The notes: a model not told the origin generated them from the sequence alone. Positions 24,015-35,212 are shown, counted from the first letter of the stretch. The stretch: DNA of 64,000 bases from an uncultured Pelagibacteraceae bacterium (GCA_902587095.1 CACIJY010000001.1:1-64000); one strand, 5' to 3'. Numbers and translations are program-made.

Positions 24015-24575
24015 ATGTTTTTATTTGTTGGACTAGGTAATCCCACGCCAAATTCAGAGAACAATAGACATAATATTGGTTTCAAAATAATTGATGCTAT
24101 AAACTCAAAATTTAAGTTATCTAAACAAAAACCTAAATTTAAAGGTCTATTAACAACTGGGAATATTAACGAAAAAAAAGTTTATGCGATAAAGCCATTA
24201 ACATTTATGAATAACTCTGGGATCTGTATAAGAGAACTTATAGAGTATTTTAAAATTGAAGCTAAAAATATAATAGTCTTTCATGACGATTTAGATATTG
24301 ACTTTGGTAAGATTAAAACAAAGTTTGGAGGTTCTAGTGCAGGTCACAATGGGATAGAGTCTATTGATAAATTTATAGGTAAAGATTACTCAAGAGTAAG
24401 AATAGGAATTGGTAAACCAAACGACAAAATTGCAGTTTCAGATTATGTTTTAAAGGATTTTGACGATGATGAAAAGCAGCAACTAGAAGCTTTAAAAAAT
24501 AATATTACTGAAAATTTAGCTATTTTAATTGATAAAAAACTAGACCTTTTCTCAAGCACAGTTAATAATAAATAA
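24015..24575 (+). CDS. pth: peptidyl-tRNA hydrolase
   Basis: GLGNPTPNSENNRHNIGF, KPLTFMNNSG, HDDLDIDFGKIKTKFGGSSAGHNG. Confidence 0.97.
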   Translation: MFLFVGLGNPTPNSENNRHNIGFKIIDAINSKFKLSKQKPKFKGLLTTGNINEKKVYAIKPLTFMNNSGICIRELIEYFKIEAKNIIVFHDDLDIDFGKIKTKFGGSSAGHNGIESIDKFIGKDYSRVRIGIGKPNDKIAVSDYVLKDFDDDEKQQLEALKNNITENLAILIDKKLDLFSSTVNNK

Positions 24576-25648
24576 TGGGTTTCAAGTGTGGAATCGTTGG
24601 ATTACCAAATGTAGGTAAATCAACTTTATTTAATGCTTTAACTAATTCATCAAAAGCGCAGGCGGGTAACTTTCCATTTTGTACAATAGAACCTAACGTT
24701 GGTGTTGTTCCAGTTTTAGATAGAAGATTAGACAAATTGTTTGAAATTTCTCAATCAAAAAAAAAAATTTACACAACTATAACTTTTCTTGATATTGCTG
24801 GTTTAGTGAAAGGTGCTTCGAAGGGGGAAGGATTAGGTAACAAATTTTTATCACATATTAGAGAAGTTGATGCAATTGTTCATTTATTAAGATGTTTTGA
24901 CTCTGATGATATCCAAAATGTAAATAAGGATGTAAATCCTATAAGAGACTTAGACATTATTGAGACAGAAATGAAGCTTGCAGACTTAGAGTCTATAGGA
25001 AAAAGAATAGATAAAAAAAATTTAAAAAAGATTACAGGTGATGAGTTGAATATACTTAAAACAACTGAGGATTACATTAATAAGGATAAAGATTTAAATG
25101 ACCTCAGAAATTTGTTTGATTTAGATTTAATAAACAAATCTGGCTTACTGTCCTTAAAACCAAAGCTTTATGTGTGTAATGTTGATGAAAAAAGTATTTC
25201 ATCAGGAAATAAATATTCAGAAGAAGTTAAAAAAAATAAGAAAATTGATAATACAATTTTAGTCTCAGCAGAAATAGAAAATCAGATAAATCAATTACAA
25301 AATAATGATAAGAAAAATTTTATGGAATTAATGAATATTGAAAAAACTGGTTTAAATTATTTAATTGAAAAAGGATATAAGTTGCTTGAACTTGAGACTT
25401 TTTTTACTTCTGGGCCTGAGGAGTCTAGAGCGTGGACTGTAAAAAAAGATAGCACTGCTCCTGTTGCTGCAGGAAAAATTCACTCAGATTTTGAAAAAGG
25501 ATTTATAAGAGCTGAGACAATTTCCTTTGATGATTTTGTTAATAATAATGGTTGGCTTAACTGTAAAAACAATGGCAAAATGAGATTAGAGGGAAAAGAT
25601 TATATAGTAAAAGATGGAGATATTTTAAACTTCCGTTTCAATACGTGA
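24575..25648 (+). CDS. ychF: redox-regulated ATPase/GTPase YchF
   Basis: GIVGLPNVGKSTLFNALT, DIAGLVKGASKGEGLGNKFLSHIRE, C-terminal TGS-like domain. Confidence 0.97.
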   Translation: MGFKCGIVGLPNVGKSTLFNALTNSSKAQAGNFPFCTIEPNVGVVPVLDRRLDKLFEISQSKKKIYTTITFLDIAGLVKGASKGEGLGNKFLSHIREVDAIVHLLRCFDSDDIQNVNKDVNPIRDLDIIETEMKLADLESIGKRIDKKNLKKITGDELNILKTTEDYINKDKDLNDLRNLFDLDLINKSGLLSLKPKLYVCNVDEKSISSGNKYSEEVKKNKKIDNTILVSAEIENQINQLQNNDKKNFMELMNIEKTGLNYLIEKGYKLLELETFFTSGPEESRAWTVKKDSTAPVAAGKIHSDFEKGFIRAETISFDDFVNNNGWLNCKNNGKMRLEGKDYIVKDGDILNFRFNT

Positions 25649-26404
25649 CCAGATTTTTTTCATACTAAAGTAAACTAGTATGCTCAATATAATAAGGTAT
25701 ACTATTGCTCTAAAGCCTATTTTGTGTCTTTGTTCTAAATGAGGTTCTGCTGTCCACATTAGAAAGCTCACTACATCTTTTGCCATTTGTTGTTCTGTAG
25801 CAATTGTGCCATCAGCATATTCAACTAGACCTTCAGACAAAGGTGCTGGCATTTTAATTTTGTTTCCGTACATATATTTATTATAGTGAACTCCATCATC
25901 CAATTTCATTCCAACTGGCGGGTCTTGATATCCAAGCAAGACTGAGTAGACATAATCAGCCCCGCCCTTTCTAGCTTTAACTAGTACCGACATGTCCGGA
26001 GGATAAGCGCCACCATTTGCAGATTTAGCTTCTTCCTCATTTGCGTAAGGCATTGCAAATTTATCAGACAATCTTGCAGGTCTCGTAAACATCTCTCCTT
26101 CTGGATTTGGTCCATCTAATATTTCAAAATTGGCAGCTATAGCTTTCGCCTCTTGCACTGAAAACTCTGGGCCGCCCTCCTCTGAAAGATTTCTGTAAGA
26201 CATATATTTTAATGAGTGACATGAAGCACATACTTCTTGATACACCTGATAACCTCTTTGCAGGGATGCCCTATCAAACTTTCCAAATGGTCCTTTAAAA
26301 GTCCAATCGGTTGTCAATAGTTTTTCAGTATTTTCCGCAGAACTAACTATGTTACCTGAAATTAAAAAAAAAATTAAAGAAAAATACTTTATAAATTTTA
26401 ACAT
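25625..26404 (-). CDS. petC: cytochrome c1
   Basis: heme motif CASCHS, PPDMSVLVKARKGG, C-terminal TM anchor; third gene of petABC. Confidence 0.95.
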   Translation of the reverse strand: MLKFIKYFSLIFFLISGNIVSSAENTEKLLTTDWTFKGPFGKFDRASLQRGYQVYQEVCASCHSLKYMSYRNLSEEGGPEFSVQEAKAIAANFEILDGPNPEGEMFTRPARLSDKFAMPYANEEEAKSANGGAYPPDMSVLVKARKGGADYVYSVLLGYQDPPVGMKLDDGVHYNKYMYGNKIKMPAPLSEGLVEYADGTIATEQQMAKDVVSFLMWTAEPHLEQRHKIGFRAIVYLIILSILVYFSMKKIWSRIETEV

Positions 26405-27669
26405 TATAGCTTTTGAAAATCTTCTTTGCTTCTGGCTGGTTCTGCATTTAAAGAACCACCTAAAATAGGTTCGGATATACTCATCGGCAACGGCAAAGTT
26501 TTTTCAACTTTACCTAATATCGGTAAAATTATTAAAAAGTGTGCGAAATAATAAGCAGTTCCAATTCTCGCGATTAATAAATATAAACCTTCAGCAGGCA
26601 TTGCACCAACATAGCCTAAAATCAATACATCCAGGACTAGTATCCAATAAAATTGTTTGTAGAGTGGTCTGAAAACTGCAGATCTAATTTTTGAGGTATC
26701 TAACCAAGGTAATGCCGCAAGAATTAAAATAGCCGACAACATTGCTATGACCCCCATAAGCTTATCTGGAATTGATCTTAAAATTGCATAAAAAGGTAAG
26801 AGGTACCATTCAGGAACGATATGGGCTGGCGTTACCAACGGATTAGCCTCTATATAATTATCAGCATGACCTAGCACGTTAGGTGAGTAAAAAACGAAAA
26901 ATGCAAATAGTATTAAGAACAATAAAAGTGCAAATAAATCCTTAACAACTATGTAAGGATGAAAAGAAACTGTATCTTTAGACGGTTTTTTTATATCAAT
27001 TCCTATCGGATTGTTATTTCCAGGAACATGTAAAGCCCATATATGTAGAACTACTAAACCTAAAATTAAAAAAGGTATTAAATAATGTAATGTAAAAAAT
27101 CTTGTTAAAGTTGGATTGTCTACAGAGTAACCACCCCATAACCATGTAGTAATACTTTCGCCTACTAAAGGAATTGCGCTGAACAAGTTAGTTATAACTG
27201 TAGCTCCCCAAAAACTCATTTGTCCCCATGGTAAAACATATCCCATGAAAGCAGCTGCCATCATTAGTAAATAAATCATAATTCCTAAAATCCAAATAAT
27301 TTCCCTTGGAGCTTTATATGACCCGTAAAATAAAGATCTGAATATGTGTATGTAAACTGCGAGAAAGAACATTGATGCTCCATTTGCATGGATATATCTT
27401 ATTAGCCAACCATAATTAACGTCTCTCATTATATGTTCAACACTGCTAAAAGCTAAGTCTGCATGAGCGATATAGTGCATAGCTAAAACTAAGCCTGTTA
27501 TAATTTGAGTTATAAGGCAAAAAGTTAATATACCACCAAATGTCCACCAATAATTTAAATTTTTTGGGGTCGGATAATCTGTTAAATGGTTTGCTAATGT
27601 TAATAAAGGCAGTCTGTCATTAAACCATTTTCCAAATTTTGACTTAGGTTGATAATTATGTTCACTCAT
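26404..27669 (-). CDS. petB: cytochrome b (bc1 complex)
   Basis: [49 protein letters not shown]. Confidence 0.97.
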   Translation of the reverse strand: MSEHNYQPKSKFGKWFNDRLPLLTLANHLTDYPTPKNLNYWWTFGGILTFCLITQIITGLVLAMHYIAHADLAFSSVEHIMRDVNYGWLIRYIHANGASMFFLAVYIHIFRSLFYGSYKAPREIIWILGIMIYLLMMAAAFMGYVLPWGQMSFWGATVITNLFSAIPLVGESITTWLWGGYSVDNPTLTRFFTLHYLIPFLILGLVVLHIWALHVPGNNNPIGIDIKKPSKDTVSFHPYIVVKDLFALLLFLILFAFFVFYSPNVLGHADNYIEANPLVTPAHIVPEWYLLPFYAILRSIPDKLMGVIAMLSAILILAALPWLDTSKIRSAVFRPLYKQFYWILVLDVLILGYVGAMPAEGLYLLIARIGTAYYFAHFLIILPILGKVEKTLPLPMSISEPILGGSLNAEPARSKEDFQKL

Positions 27670-27674
27670 TTTTT

Positions 27675-28187
27675 TTATCCAATTTTAATTGTATTATTGT
27701 TAACGAATTCGTATTTAGGTATCTCTAAATTAGTTGGAGCTGGACCTTTTCTAATTCTACCTGAAGTATCGTAGTGCGAGCCATGGCAAGGACAAAACCA
27801 GCCATTATAATCTCCTTTATCTGCAAGGGGCACACATCCAAGATGAGTACATACTCCAAGCATAACAAGCCATTCGGGGTTTGATACTCTATCTTCATCT
27901 TTCTCTGGATGTTTTAGTTCAGTTAAACTCACTGCTTTTGCCTCGTTAATTTCGTTCTCTGTTCTTCTTTTAATAAATACAGGTTTACCTCTCCACAGTA
28001 CAGTTATTGATTGACCAGGCTTAACCAAACTTACATCAACTTCAGTTGTGGCTAATGCCTTAACAGAGGCATCAGGATTCATTTGATCTATCAGAGGCCA
28101 AGCAGCCGCACCGACACCAACTACACCGACTACTGTTGAGGCTGTATAAATAAAGTCTCTTCGATTAACTTTTTTTTGATCTGACAT
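27675..28187 (-). CDS. petA: ubiquinol-cytochrome c reductase Rieske iron-sulfur subunit
   Basis: Rieske motifs CTHLGC and CPCHGSHYD; Tat-like NRRDF N-terminus. Confidence 0.97.
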   Translation of the reverse strand: MSDQKKVNRRDFIYTASTVVGVVGVGAAAWPLIDQMNPDASVKALATTEVDVSLVKPGQSITVLWRGKPVFIKRRTENEINEAKAVSLTELKHPEKDEDRVSNPEWLVMLGVCTHLGCVPLADKGDYNGWFCPCHGSHYDTSGRIRKGPAPTNLEIPKYEFVNNNTIKIG

Positions 28188-28255
28188 TCTAATTATTAAA
28201 TATACCTAATATATGAATTCATATAATATAAAAGCTAAATATATCCATAGTAAGA

Positions 28256-28726
28256 ATGACACATAAAGAACCAAAATTTGCACCTAAAATTGCACTTTAT
28301 CAGCCAGATATACCGCAAAATACCGCATCGATTATTAGAACCTGCTCTTGTTTAGGAATAATGCTTGAAATTATTGAGCCATGCGGGTTTATCATTAATG
28401 ATCGAAAATTCAAAAGAGTTGTGATGGATTATTATGATGCTAAAAATATTAACTTTTATAGAAGTCCAGAGGACTTTTTTATAAGTAAAAGAAATACAAG
28501 AATAATTTTAATGACAACTAAGTCAAAAAAATCCTATAAAGAATTTCTGTTTAAAAAAAATGATACTGTTTTATTTGGTAGAGAAAGCTCAGGTGTACCA
28601 ACTAGTGTACACAAAAAAGTAAGTCATAGATTAACTATTCCAATGATGAATAAAAAAAGATCACTAAATTTGTCATCATCAGTATCAATTGTAGTTTCAA
28701 AAATTTTAAATCAAAATAATTTTTAA
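28256..28726 (+). CDS. trmL: tRNA (cytidine(34)-2'-O)-methyltransferase
   Basis: SPOUT: ALYQPDIPQNTASIIRTC, LFGRESSGVP, RSLNLSSSVSIV. Confidence 0.93.
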   Translation: MTHKEPKFAPKIALYQPDIPQNTASIIRTCSCLGIMLEIIEPCGFIINDRKFKRVVMDYYDAKNINFYRSPEDFFISKRNTRIILMTTKSKKSYKEFLFKKNDTVLFGRESSGVPTSVHKKVSHRLTIPMMNKKRSLNLSSSVSIVVSKILNQNNF

Positions 28727-29553
28727 TGAACAAATATATAAGAAAGAAATTAACTAAAAATTGGTTTATAAATCTGCAAGAAATGATTTGTAATTCGATA
28801 GAGCAAATTGAGGGTGGAAAAATAAAATTTTTAAAGAAGACTTGGAAAAGAAGTATAAAAAAGGATGAAGGAGGTGGCTGCTATTATATTTTTGAAAATG
28901 GGAAAGTATTTGATAAAGTTGGTGTCAACTTTTCAGAAGTTTATGGAAAGCTGTCTGAAGAATTTAGAAAGAAAATTCCTGGTACAAAAAATAACAGAGA
29001 TTTTTGGGCATCCGGCGTATCCATAGTAATGCACATGAAAAATCCTCATGTGCCAGCCATGCATTTTAATACCAGATATATTTATACAAATCACGGTTGG
29101 TTTGGAGGAGGAATGGATGTTACTCCATGCTTTAATGATTCAACTGTTAAAAAACTATTATTTAAAAAATTAAAAAAAATATGTGATAGGCACGACAAAA
29201 AATATTTTAAAAAATATAAGCAATGGTGTGATGAATATTTTTATTTGTCACACCGAAAAGAACCGAGAGGAATTGGTGGAATTTTTTTTGATTATAAAAA
29301 AAAAGATTGGGAAAAAGATTTTAGATTTGTAAGGGACCTAGGAATAAATTTTATTCAAATCTTTAATCAAATCATTAGTCTTAGAAAAAGTAAAAAATGG
29401 AACTTGAAACAAAAAGATATTCAATATTTAAAAAGAGGTAGATATGTGGAATTTAATTTATTGTATGACAGAGGCACAAAATTTGGTTTACAAACTGGTG
29501 GCAATGTAGAGGCTATACTAATGTCACTACCTCCTTTAGCAAAATGGAAATAA
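28726..29553 (+). CDS. hemF: oxygen-dependent coproporphyrinogen III oxidase
   Basis: HMKNPHVPAMHFNTRYI, WFGGGMDVTPC, CDEYFYLSHRKEPRGIGGIFFD, RGTKFGLQTGGNVEAILMSLPP. Confidence 0.97.
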   Translation: MNKYIRKKLTKNWFINLQEMICNSIEQIEGGKIKFLKKTWKRSIKKDEGGGCYYIFENGKVFDKVGVNFSEVYGKLSEEFRKKIPGTKNNRDFWASGVSIVMHMKNPHVPAMHFNTRYIYTNHGWFGGGMDVTPCFNDSTVKKLLFKKLKKICDRHDKKYFKKYKQWCDEYFYLSHRKEPRGIGGIFFDYKKKDWEKDFRFVRDLGINFIQIFNQIISLRKSKKWNLKQKDIQYLKRGRYVEFNLLYDRGTKFGLQTGGNVEAILMSLPPLAKWK

Positions 29554-29556
29554 AAT

Positions 29557-30036
29557 ATGAGTAACAAAGAACCAATTACAGTAGAAGGACTAAAAAAATT
29601 ATCAGAGGAACTTGTCTTTTTAAAAGAAAAAAAAAGACCTGAAATAGTAAATGCTATTTCAGAAGCTAGGTCACACGGAGATTTAAAAGAAAATGCTGAG
29701 TATCATGCTGCGAAAGAACAGCAATCTTTAAATGAGGGAAGAATCCAAGAAGTAGAAGATACTATAGCAAGAGCAAATGTAATAGATGTAACTAAACTTG
29801 AAAATGATGGTAAGGTAATCTTTGGTGCAACTGTTTCTCTTCAAGATTTAAACAGTAATGAAAAAATTAAATATAAACTTGTTGGTAAAGATGAAGCAGA
29901 TATTAAAAAAAAATTTATATTTTATCAGTCTCCTATTGGCAAAGGTCTGATTGGAAAAAATAATGGTGACTTCGTAGAAATTAACACTCCATCTGGTAAA
30001 AAAAATTTTGAAATTATTAAGGTAGACTACGTTTAA
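29557..30036 (+). CDS. greA: transcription elongation factor GreA
   Basis: [28 protein letters not shown] coiled coil, [18 protein letters not shown]. Confidence 0.97.
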   Translation: MSNKEPITVEGLKKLSEELVFLKEKKRPEIVNAISEARSHGDLKENAEYHAAKEQQSLNEGRIQEVEDTIARANVIDVTKLENDGKVIFGATVSLQDLNSNEKIKYKLVGKDEADIKKKFIFYQSPIGKGLIGKNNGDFVEINTPSGKKNFEIIKVDYV

Positions 30037-31298
30037 TTTCTTAAAATACTATCAACTTTTTCATCAGCTAATTTAAAATTATTACTCAGCCATGCGGTTT
30101 CTAATTGTTTGAGTTTATCACCTAATAGCTTACCATCTTTATAATTATATTTTTCCTTTAAAAATTTAGCATTAAAAGGAAAAACTGGCGTTTTCTCCAT
30201 TTCATAAAATGTAATTAACTCATTAATATTGTGAATATTTTTAGATTTGAGAATATGAAATTTGATAAGGTCAATTACTTTATCTTTACCATGTTTATAA
30301 AGGAGTATTTTTAAATTTTTCTTTTCAAAAAAATTCTTATTGAAATCTTGATAAGTATTTTTTAAAAATAATATTCTATCTTTTTCATCTTTAGGTATAT
30401 TAAATTTATGCACAAAATAATCCGCATTATCAGTTTCATCGATTATTAAAAGGCTTATTAAAAAAGTAAAATTATTTTCTTTAAAGAGATTTTCTTTACT
30501 CCTCTTTTCGATATTTTTAATTACATTAAAATTGTTAATTTGAGGAAAAATTAATTGTATTATTTCTCTTGAAAACTGATCTTTGGGTATTTTAAAAAAA
30601 CCTTTAGATAGAATTATTTTTTTTAACTCACTAAGCAACCTATCGCCTGATATTATATTTATACCACTAATATTTTGTTTGATTATTTTTTTAATTTCCT
30701 CTGAATGATTATTTTTTGAATATATTAGGAAAAACCTAATATATCTTAAAATTCTTAAATAATCTTCTTTAATTCTGGTTGCAGGATTTCCAATAAATTT
30801 AATCCATCCATTTAACAGATCTTTTTTTCCATTAAATGGATCAAACAATTCTCCGTTTAAATTTGAATAAATTGAATTAAATGTGAAATCTCTTCTTTTT
30901 GCATCTTCTTTCCAATTCTTGCAATATTGAACCTCGGCAAACCTTCCATCTGTTTTCACATCTTTTCTCAAAGAGGTTATTTCGAATTTTTTCTTTTCTA
31001 TAATTGCTGTTATCGTTCCGTATTTTTTTCCAACATCTATATGTTTGATATTATTTTTATCTAAACAATTCACAACCTCATCTGGATTAAGGTTAGTTGC
31101 TAGATCAATATCCTCTATCTTCTCACCCAATATATTTTGTCTAACACATCCTCCAACAAAAAGTATTTCACTTTCTGCTGAGTGGTCGTTAATTGAATTA
31201 AAAATTTTTTTTATCTTTGGATCATTTTTTAAATTTTGTAATCTATTTGGAGAATTAATATTACTCTTATTAAAAATTTTTAAGAACTTTTTTATCAT
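30033..31298 (-). CDS. cca: CCA tRNA nucleotidyltransferase / poly(A) polymerase family
   Basis: [47 protein letters not shown]. Confidence 0.9.
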   Translation of the reverse strand: MIKKFLKIFNKSNINSPNRLQNLKNDPKIKKIFNSINDHSAESEILFVGGCVRQNILGEKIEDIDLATNLNPDEVVNCLDKNNIKHIDVGKKYGTITAIIEKKKFEITSLRKDVKTDGRFAEVQYCKNWKEDAKRRDFTFNSIYSNLNGELFDPFNGKKDLLNGWIKFIGNPATRIKEDYLRILRYIRFFLIYSKNNHSEEIKKIIKQNISGINIISGDRLLSELKKIILSKGFFKIPKDQFSREIIQLIFPQINNFNVIKNIEKRSKENLFKENNFTFLISLLIIDETDNADYFVHKFNIPKDEKDRILFLKNTYQDFNKNFFEKKNLKILLYKHGKDKVIDLIKFHILKSKNIHNINELITFYEMEKTPVFPFNAKFLKEKYNYKDGKLLGDKLKQLETAWLSNNFKLADEKVDSILRN

Positions 31299-31302
31299 AA
31301 AA

Positions 31303-31377
31303 TGGCTGGGGCGCTAGGATTCGAACCTAGGAATGGCGGTACCAAAAACCGCTGCCTTACCACTTGGCTACGCCCCA
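31303..31377 (-). tRNA. tRNA-Gln (anticodon TTG), encoded CCA
   Basis: Reverse complement TGGGGCGTAGCCAAGTGGTAAGGCAGCGGTTTTTGGTACCGCCATTCCTAGGTTCGAATCCTAGCGCCCCAGCCA folds as cloverleaf: acceptor TGGGGCG/CGCCCCA, anticodon stem GCGGT/ACCGC with loop TTTTGGT, T stem CTAGG/CCTAG. Confidence 0.97.
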
Positions 31378-31410
31378 AAGTCAATTTCTTATAACATAAA
31401 GTTTTAATAT

Positions 31411-32241
31411 TTATATAGTTTTAGATAAAACAGACCAATATTTTGGGTAATTTTTTCTAAACTTTTTGAGGCTATTTATAATAGAATTTCTTGATTTAGA
31501 ATAGGCGACAAAACATGACCCCGATCCTGTCATTTTAACAAAATTTATCCCAGGCTGATTTTCGAGAAATTCAATAGGTTTTTTTAACTCTGGATATTTT
31601 TTTATTACGATATCTTGCAAATCATTTTTCAGACTGCCTAAATTATTGAATTTGTTTTTAATGTTTTTTAGTGGTTTTGAGTATTTTTTTACTTTGGAAA
31701 AAATATACTTTGTTGAACAACCATATTTTGGCATAAATAATAATAAAAAATATTTTGTCTTTTTGTTCAATATTCTTACAGGATTATTACCATCTAAATA
31801 CATAATATTTTTAAAAAATCCCAGTTTCACATCCTGTCCAATTGAGTCATTTATATTTTGTAATTTTTTTTTATTAATTTTAATAATTTTATTTTTCATG
31901 AAAATTTTAATTAAAGTGGCAGCATTCATAGATCCACCACCCATTCCTGACTTAGGAGGTATATTTTTTTTTACCATAACAAGATACTTTTTTTTCAATA
32001 ATTTTTTTTTGTCTAAAACAGATAAAGTTTTATAGATTGTATTACGACTAGTAATATTTTTTGAAAATTTACCTTTAAACAATATCTTATGTTTACGACT
32101 GCCTATCTGTCTTAGACTAATTTCATCATAAAGTGAAATCAGTGATACTATACTCTGTAATTTATGTAAATTTTTTGTTTTTCCTACAATATTTAAATTT
32201 AAATTTATTTTTGCATAAGACTTTTGTGATATCGTATTCAT
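31411..32241 (-). CDS. ispE: 4-diphosphocytidyl-2-C-methyl-D-erythritol kinase
   Basis: SYAKINLNLNIVGKT, NIPPKSGMGGGSMNAATLI, MTGSGSCFVAY (GHMP kinase). Confidence 0.93.
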   Translation of the reverse strand: MNTISQKSYAKINLNLNIVGKTKNLHKLQSIVSLISLYDEISLRQIGSRKHKILFKGKFSKNITSRNTIYKTLSVLDKKKLLKKKYLVMVKKNIPPKSGMGGGSMNAATLIKIFMKNKIIKINKKKLQNINDSIGQDVKLGFFKNIMYLDGNNPVRILNKKTKYFLLLFMPKYGCSTKYIFSKVKKYSKPLKNIKNKFNNLGSLKNDLQDIVIKKYPELKKPIEFLENQPGINFVKMTGSGSCFVAYSKSRNSIINSLKKFRKNYPKYWSVLSKTI

Positions 32242-32263
32242 AGAAACGGTTTAATTAGTAAAA

Positions 32264-33931
32264 TTATAGTCCAAAAACTAATTTTTTTTCAATTTCTTTT
32301 TTTAGCTCTTCTTCGGTATCTTCTAATTTTAAAACTCCACTCCAAAAATATCTTGCCTGCATTTTTTTGTTAAGTCTCCATAATACATCACCGTAATGAT
32401 CATTAACTATTGGATCGTAAGGCATAAGTTTTACAGCTTTTTCTAGATATTTTTTTGCGTTAACAAAGTCTTCGATTAAATAATAGGCCCATCCTATTGA
32501 GTCGGTAATGTAAGGGTCATTTTCTCTTAAACTATAAGCTTCCTTTAACATATTCATTGCTTCAGGAATTTTGTAAGATCTCTCTAACCAGCTGTATCCA
32601 AGATAATTTAAAACATATGGTTCATCTGGATCTATTTTAAGAGACTCTATTAAATCTTCATCAGCTTTTAAAAAATCTTTTTTTCTTTCGTAACTAGTTC
32701 CTCTTTTATATAAAAGATCTGCATATTCCTCTGCACTATAATTTGGATATCTTATTAAATTTGAATAAATTTCTATTGCTCCCTCATAGTCTTGAAAATT
32801 TCTCAATATGTTTGCCATATCAAATAAAATCTTGTTTGATGGGTTTTGAATTTTTCTGTATTCTTTTTTGATAAATTTTAGAGCACTATCGTCATTTTTA
32901 GTCTCTTGGATAATTGATGCGTTTTTCTTCACTTTAAACCAGTTATATATAACGTTATCTTTTTCAATGTTACTTAGTTCATTTTTTACTAATTTATATT
33001 TTTTAGTATCCATGTAGTTTTCAATTAGTAATGTCGAATTAAGCGTAAAATTTGGGTTAAGATATTTTGCTAAGATAATATAAAAATTTGATTCTTTATA
33101 TAAACCTTGTGATGAATAAAGATTAGCGATTAAATAGAAAAACTCTGCAATAATATCTTTCTCATTTTTGCATGAAAATAAATTATTTAATTTGTTATAA
33201 TTTTTTTCTTCAATCCATTTTACTGATTGAGCAATTAACAATGGTTTATTAAGTTGATTAATATTTTGTAAAACCTGGTCTATTTTTTTAATTTTATTTT
33301 TTTCAATTAAATAATCTAAATAAAAATATATATATCTAGAGCTACTTCCATCATATTCTATAAATTCTTCAAATCTTTTAGTTGTATTTTTTAAATCAAA
33401 ATAACAGCTTAAAAAAGCTAAACTAATGTCGTCTAATTCTGCAAAATCATTGTTTTTATAACTTTTAATATTATTATTTTTAAAAACTTCTAAATAGTTT
33501 TTTAAAACTTTTGACAAAATAATATGGTATCTATCATCAGGATCAATTAAACTTTCTATTTTTTCTAAATTTAAGCTACTTTTTTCAAAATTTTTGTTCA
33601 TTATATTATCTGCTAAAAGAATCACTTCTTTCTCTAAAAAGGAATAATTGTTTGGAGAATACTTGATTTTCTTAATCGCCAAATCAACTTTTTCATTTGC
33701 AACCAGTGATTTTATATAATTTTTGAAATGTTCTTCGTGTCTGTCATTTAAGATCTTTGAATTTTCCAAGAATTTTAAGGAGTTTTTTGCATCATTATTA
33801 TTGATGGAAAGCACTGCTGAAAAATAATTAGATAAATTTTTTTCATCAAACTTATTCACATCACTTACTTTAGAAAACGATGAAGTTTGATATATTAAAA
33901 AAATAACAAGAAAATAAATGTATTTATGCAT
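32264..33931 (-). CDS. tetratricopeptide-repeat protein with signal peptide
   Basis: hydrophobic N-terminus and C-terminal TPRs (LNYLGYSWLERSYKIPEAMNMLKEAYSLRENDPYITDSIGWAYYL). Confidence 0.82.
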   Translation of the reverse strand: MHKYIYFLVIFLIYQTSSFSKVSDVNKFDEKNLSNYFSAVLSINNNDAKNSLKFLENSKILNDRHEEHFKNYIKSLVANEKVDLAIKKIKYSPNNYSFLEKEVILLADNIMNKNFEKSSLNLEKIESLIDPDDRYHIILSKVLKNYLEVFKNNNIKSYKNNDFAELDDISLAFLSCYFDLKNTTKRFEEFIEYDGSSSRYIYFYLDYLIEKNKIKKIDQVLQNINQLNKPLLIAQSVKWIEEKNYNKLNNLFSCKNEKDIIAEFFYLIANLYSSQGLYKESNFYIILAKYLNPNFTLNSTLLIENYMDTKKYKLVKNELSNIEKDNVIYNWFKVKKNASIIQETKNDDSALKFIKKEYRKIQNPSNKILFDMANILRNFQDYEGAIEIYSNLIRYPNYSAEEYADLLYKRGTSYERKKDFLKADEDLIESLKIDPDEPYVLNYLGYSWLERSYKIPEAMNMLKEAYSLRENDPYITDSIGWAYYLIEDFVNAKKYLEKAVKLMPYDPIVNDHYGDVLWRLNKKMQARYFWSGVLKLEDTEEELKKEIEKKLVFGL

Positions 33932-33942
33932 ACATCAAACAT

Positions 33943-34638
33943 ATGTCTAAAAATAATTTAAATCAAAGAAATAAAATAGAAGATTTTTTATTTAAATCTA
34001 AGTTTGATTACGAAAATCAACCAATTAATAGATTGAAAAAAGTTGAAATAATTCAAAATAAACAAGAGTTGTTAAAAAAACTAAAACTAAAAATTGAAAA
34101 TTTGAAAGATTGTGAACTAAAAAATAATGCTAACAAAATTGTATTTAGTGATGGTAACGAAGATAGTTCGGTAATGATTATAGGTGAAGGACCAGGTCAA
34201 AAAGAAGATGAGCTAGGTAAACCGTTTGTGGGTGATGCGGGTATATTATTAAATAAAATGCTTGCAGCAATTAATTTAGACAGGAAAGATATTTATATTA
34301 CAAATGTTGTTAATTACAGGCCTCCTTCAAACAGAAAACCTGAAATGAAAGAAATTAAAAGATATTCTGAATATTTATACGAACACGTTGAAATTATTAA
34401 TCCAAAAATGATTATTCTACTTGGTAGTACAGCTATGGAAGCTTTTTTTGGATCAAATTTAAAAATATCAAAAGAAAGAGGTATTTGGAAAGAAATACTT
34501 ATCAAAAATAAAACCTTTTTGACAATGATAACTTTTCATCCAGCATATTTACTAAGACAAGCTGATCAAAAAAAATATTCTTGGTTAGATTTAAAAGAAA
34601 TAAGAAAGAAAATTGATGAACTTAAAATCAATATTTAA
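33943..34638 (+). CDS. uracil-DNA glycosylase, family 4-like
   Basis: MIIGEGPGQKEDELGKPFVGDAGILLNKML, ITNVVNYRPPSNRKP, TFHPAYLLR. Confidence 0.88.
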   Translation: MSKNNLNQRNKIEDFLFKSKFDYENQPINRLKKVEIIQNKQELLKKLKLKIENLKDCELKNNANKIVFSDGNEDSSVMIIGEGPGQKEDELGKPFVGDAGILLNKMLAAINLDRKDIYITNVVNYRPPSNRKPEMKEIKRYSEYLYEHVEIINPKMIILLGSTAMEAFFGSNLKISKERGIWKEILIKNKTFLTMITFHPAYLLRQADQKKYSWLDLKEIRKKIDELKINI

Positions 34639-35212
34639 AGGTATTCAAAATATTGCTGGCGTAGATGAAGTGGGTAGAGGCAGTTTAATAGGACCAGTTT
34701 ATGCATCTGCGGTTATATTAAAAAAAAACTGCGATGTTAAAAAATTGAAAGACTCAAAAAAATTAACAAAAAAAGAGCGTGAAGTTTTAAACAAATATAT
34801 AAAAAAAAATTCGTACTGGTCTATCGGTTCTGCATCAAAAGAAGAGATAGAGAAACTAAACATTCTAAATGCCTCTTTGTTAGCTATGAAAAGAGCTATA
34901 AAAAAATTAAAAAAAAAACCTCATTTGGTTTTAGTTGATGGTAACAGAATTCCGGTAATGAAAAATTATAATCTAAAATATGTAATTAAGGGTGATCAAA
35001 AAATACCTCAAATCTCAGCAGCCTCAATAGTTGCTAAAGTTTCTAGGGACAGTTTGATGAAAAAAATATCAAAGAATTTTTCAAAATATCAATGGAATAA
35101 AAATTGTGGATATGGAACAAAAGTTCATATTCAAGCAATTCGAAAATTCGGTGTAACAAAGCATCATAGAAGAACTTTCAAGCCTATACACAATATATTG
35201 AGTCCAAGATAA
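34616..35212 (+). CDS. rnhB: ribonuclease HII
   Basis: AGVDEVGRGSLIGPVYASAVIL, DSKKLTKKER, AASIVAKVSRD. Confidence 0.95.
   Translation: MNLKSIFKGIQNIAGVDEVGRGSLIGPVYASAVILKKNCDVKKLKDSKKLTKKEREVLNKYIKKNSYWSIGSASKEEIEKLNILNASLLAMKRAIKKLKKKPHLVLVDGNRIPVMKNYNLKYVIKGDQKIPQISAASIVAKVSRDSLMKKISKNFSKYQWNKNCGYGTKVHIQAIRKFGVTKHHRRTFKPIHNILSPR

Noticed and set aside
25625-25648. ychF/petC overlap as a mis-called stop or frameshift
   Set aside because: Both C-termini look family-typical (YchF ...VKDGDILNFRFNT; cytochrome c1 TM anchor ...KKIWSRIETEV), so the overlap appears real.
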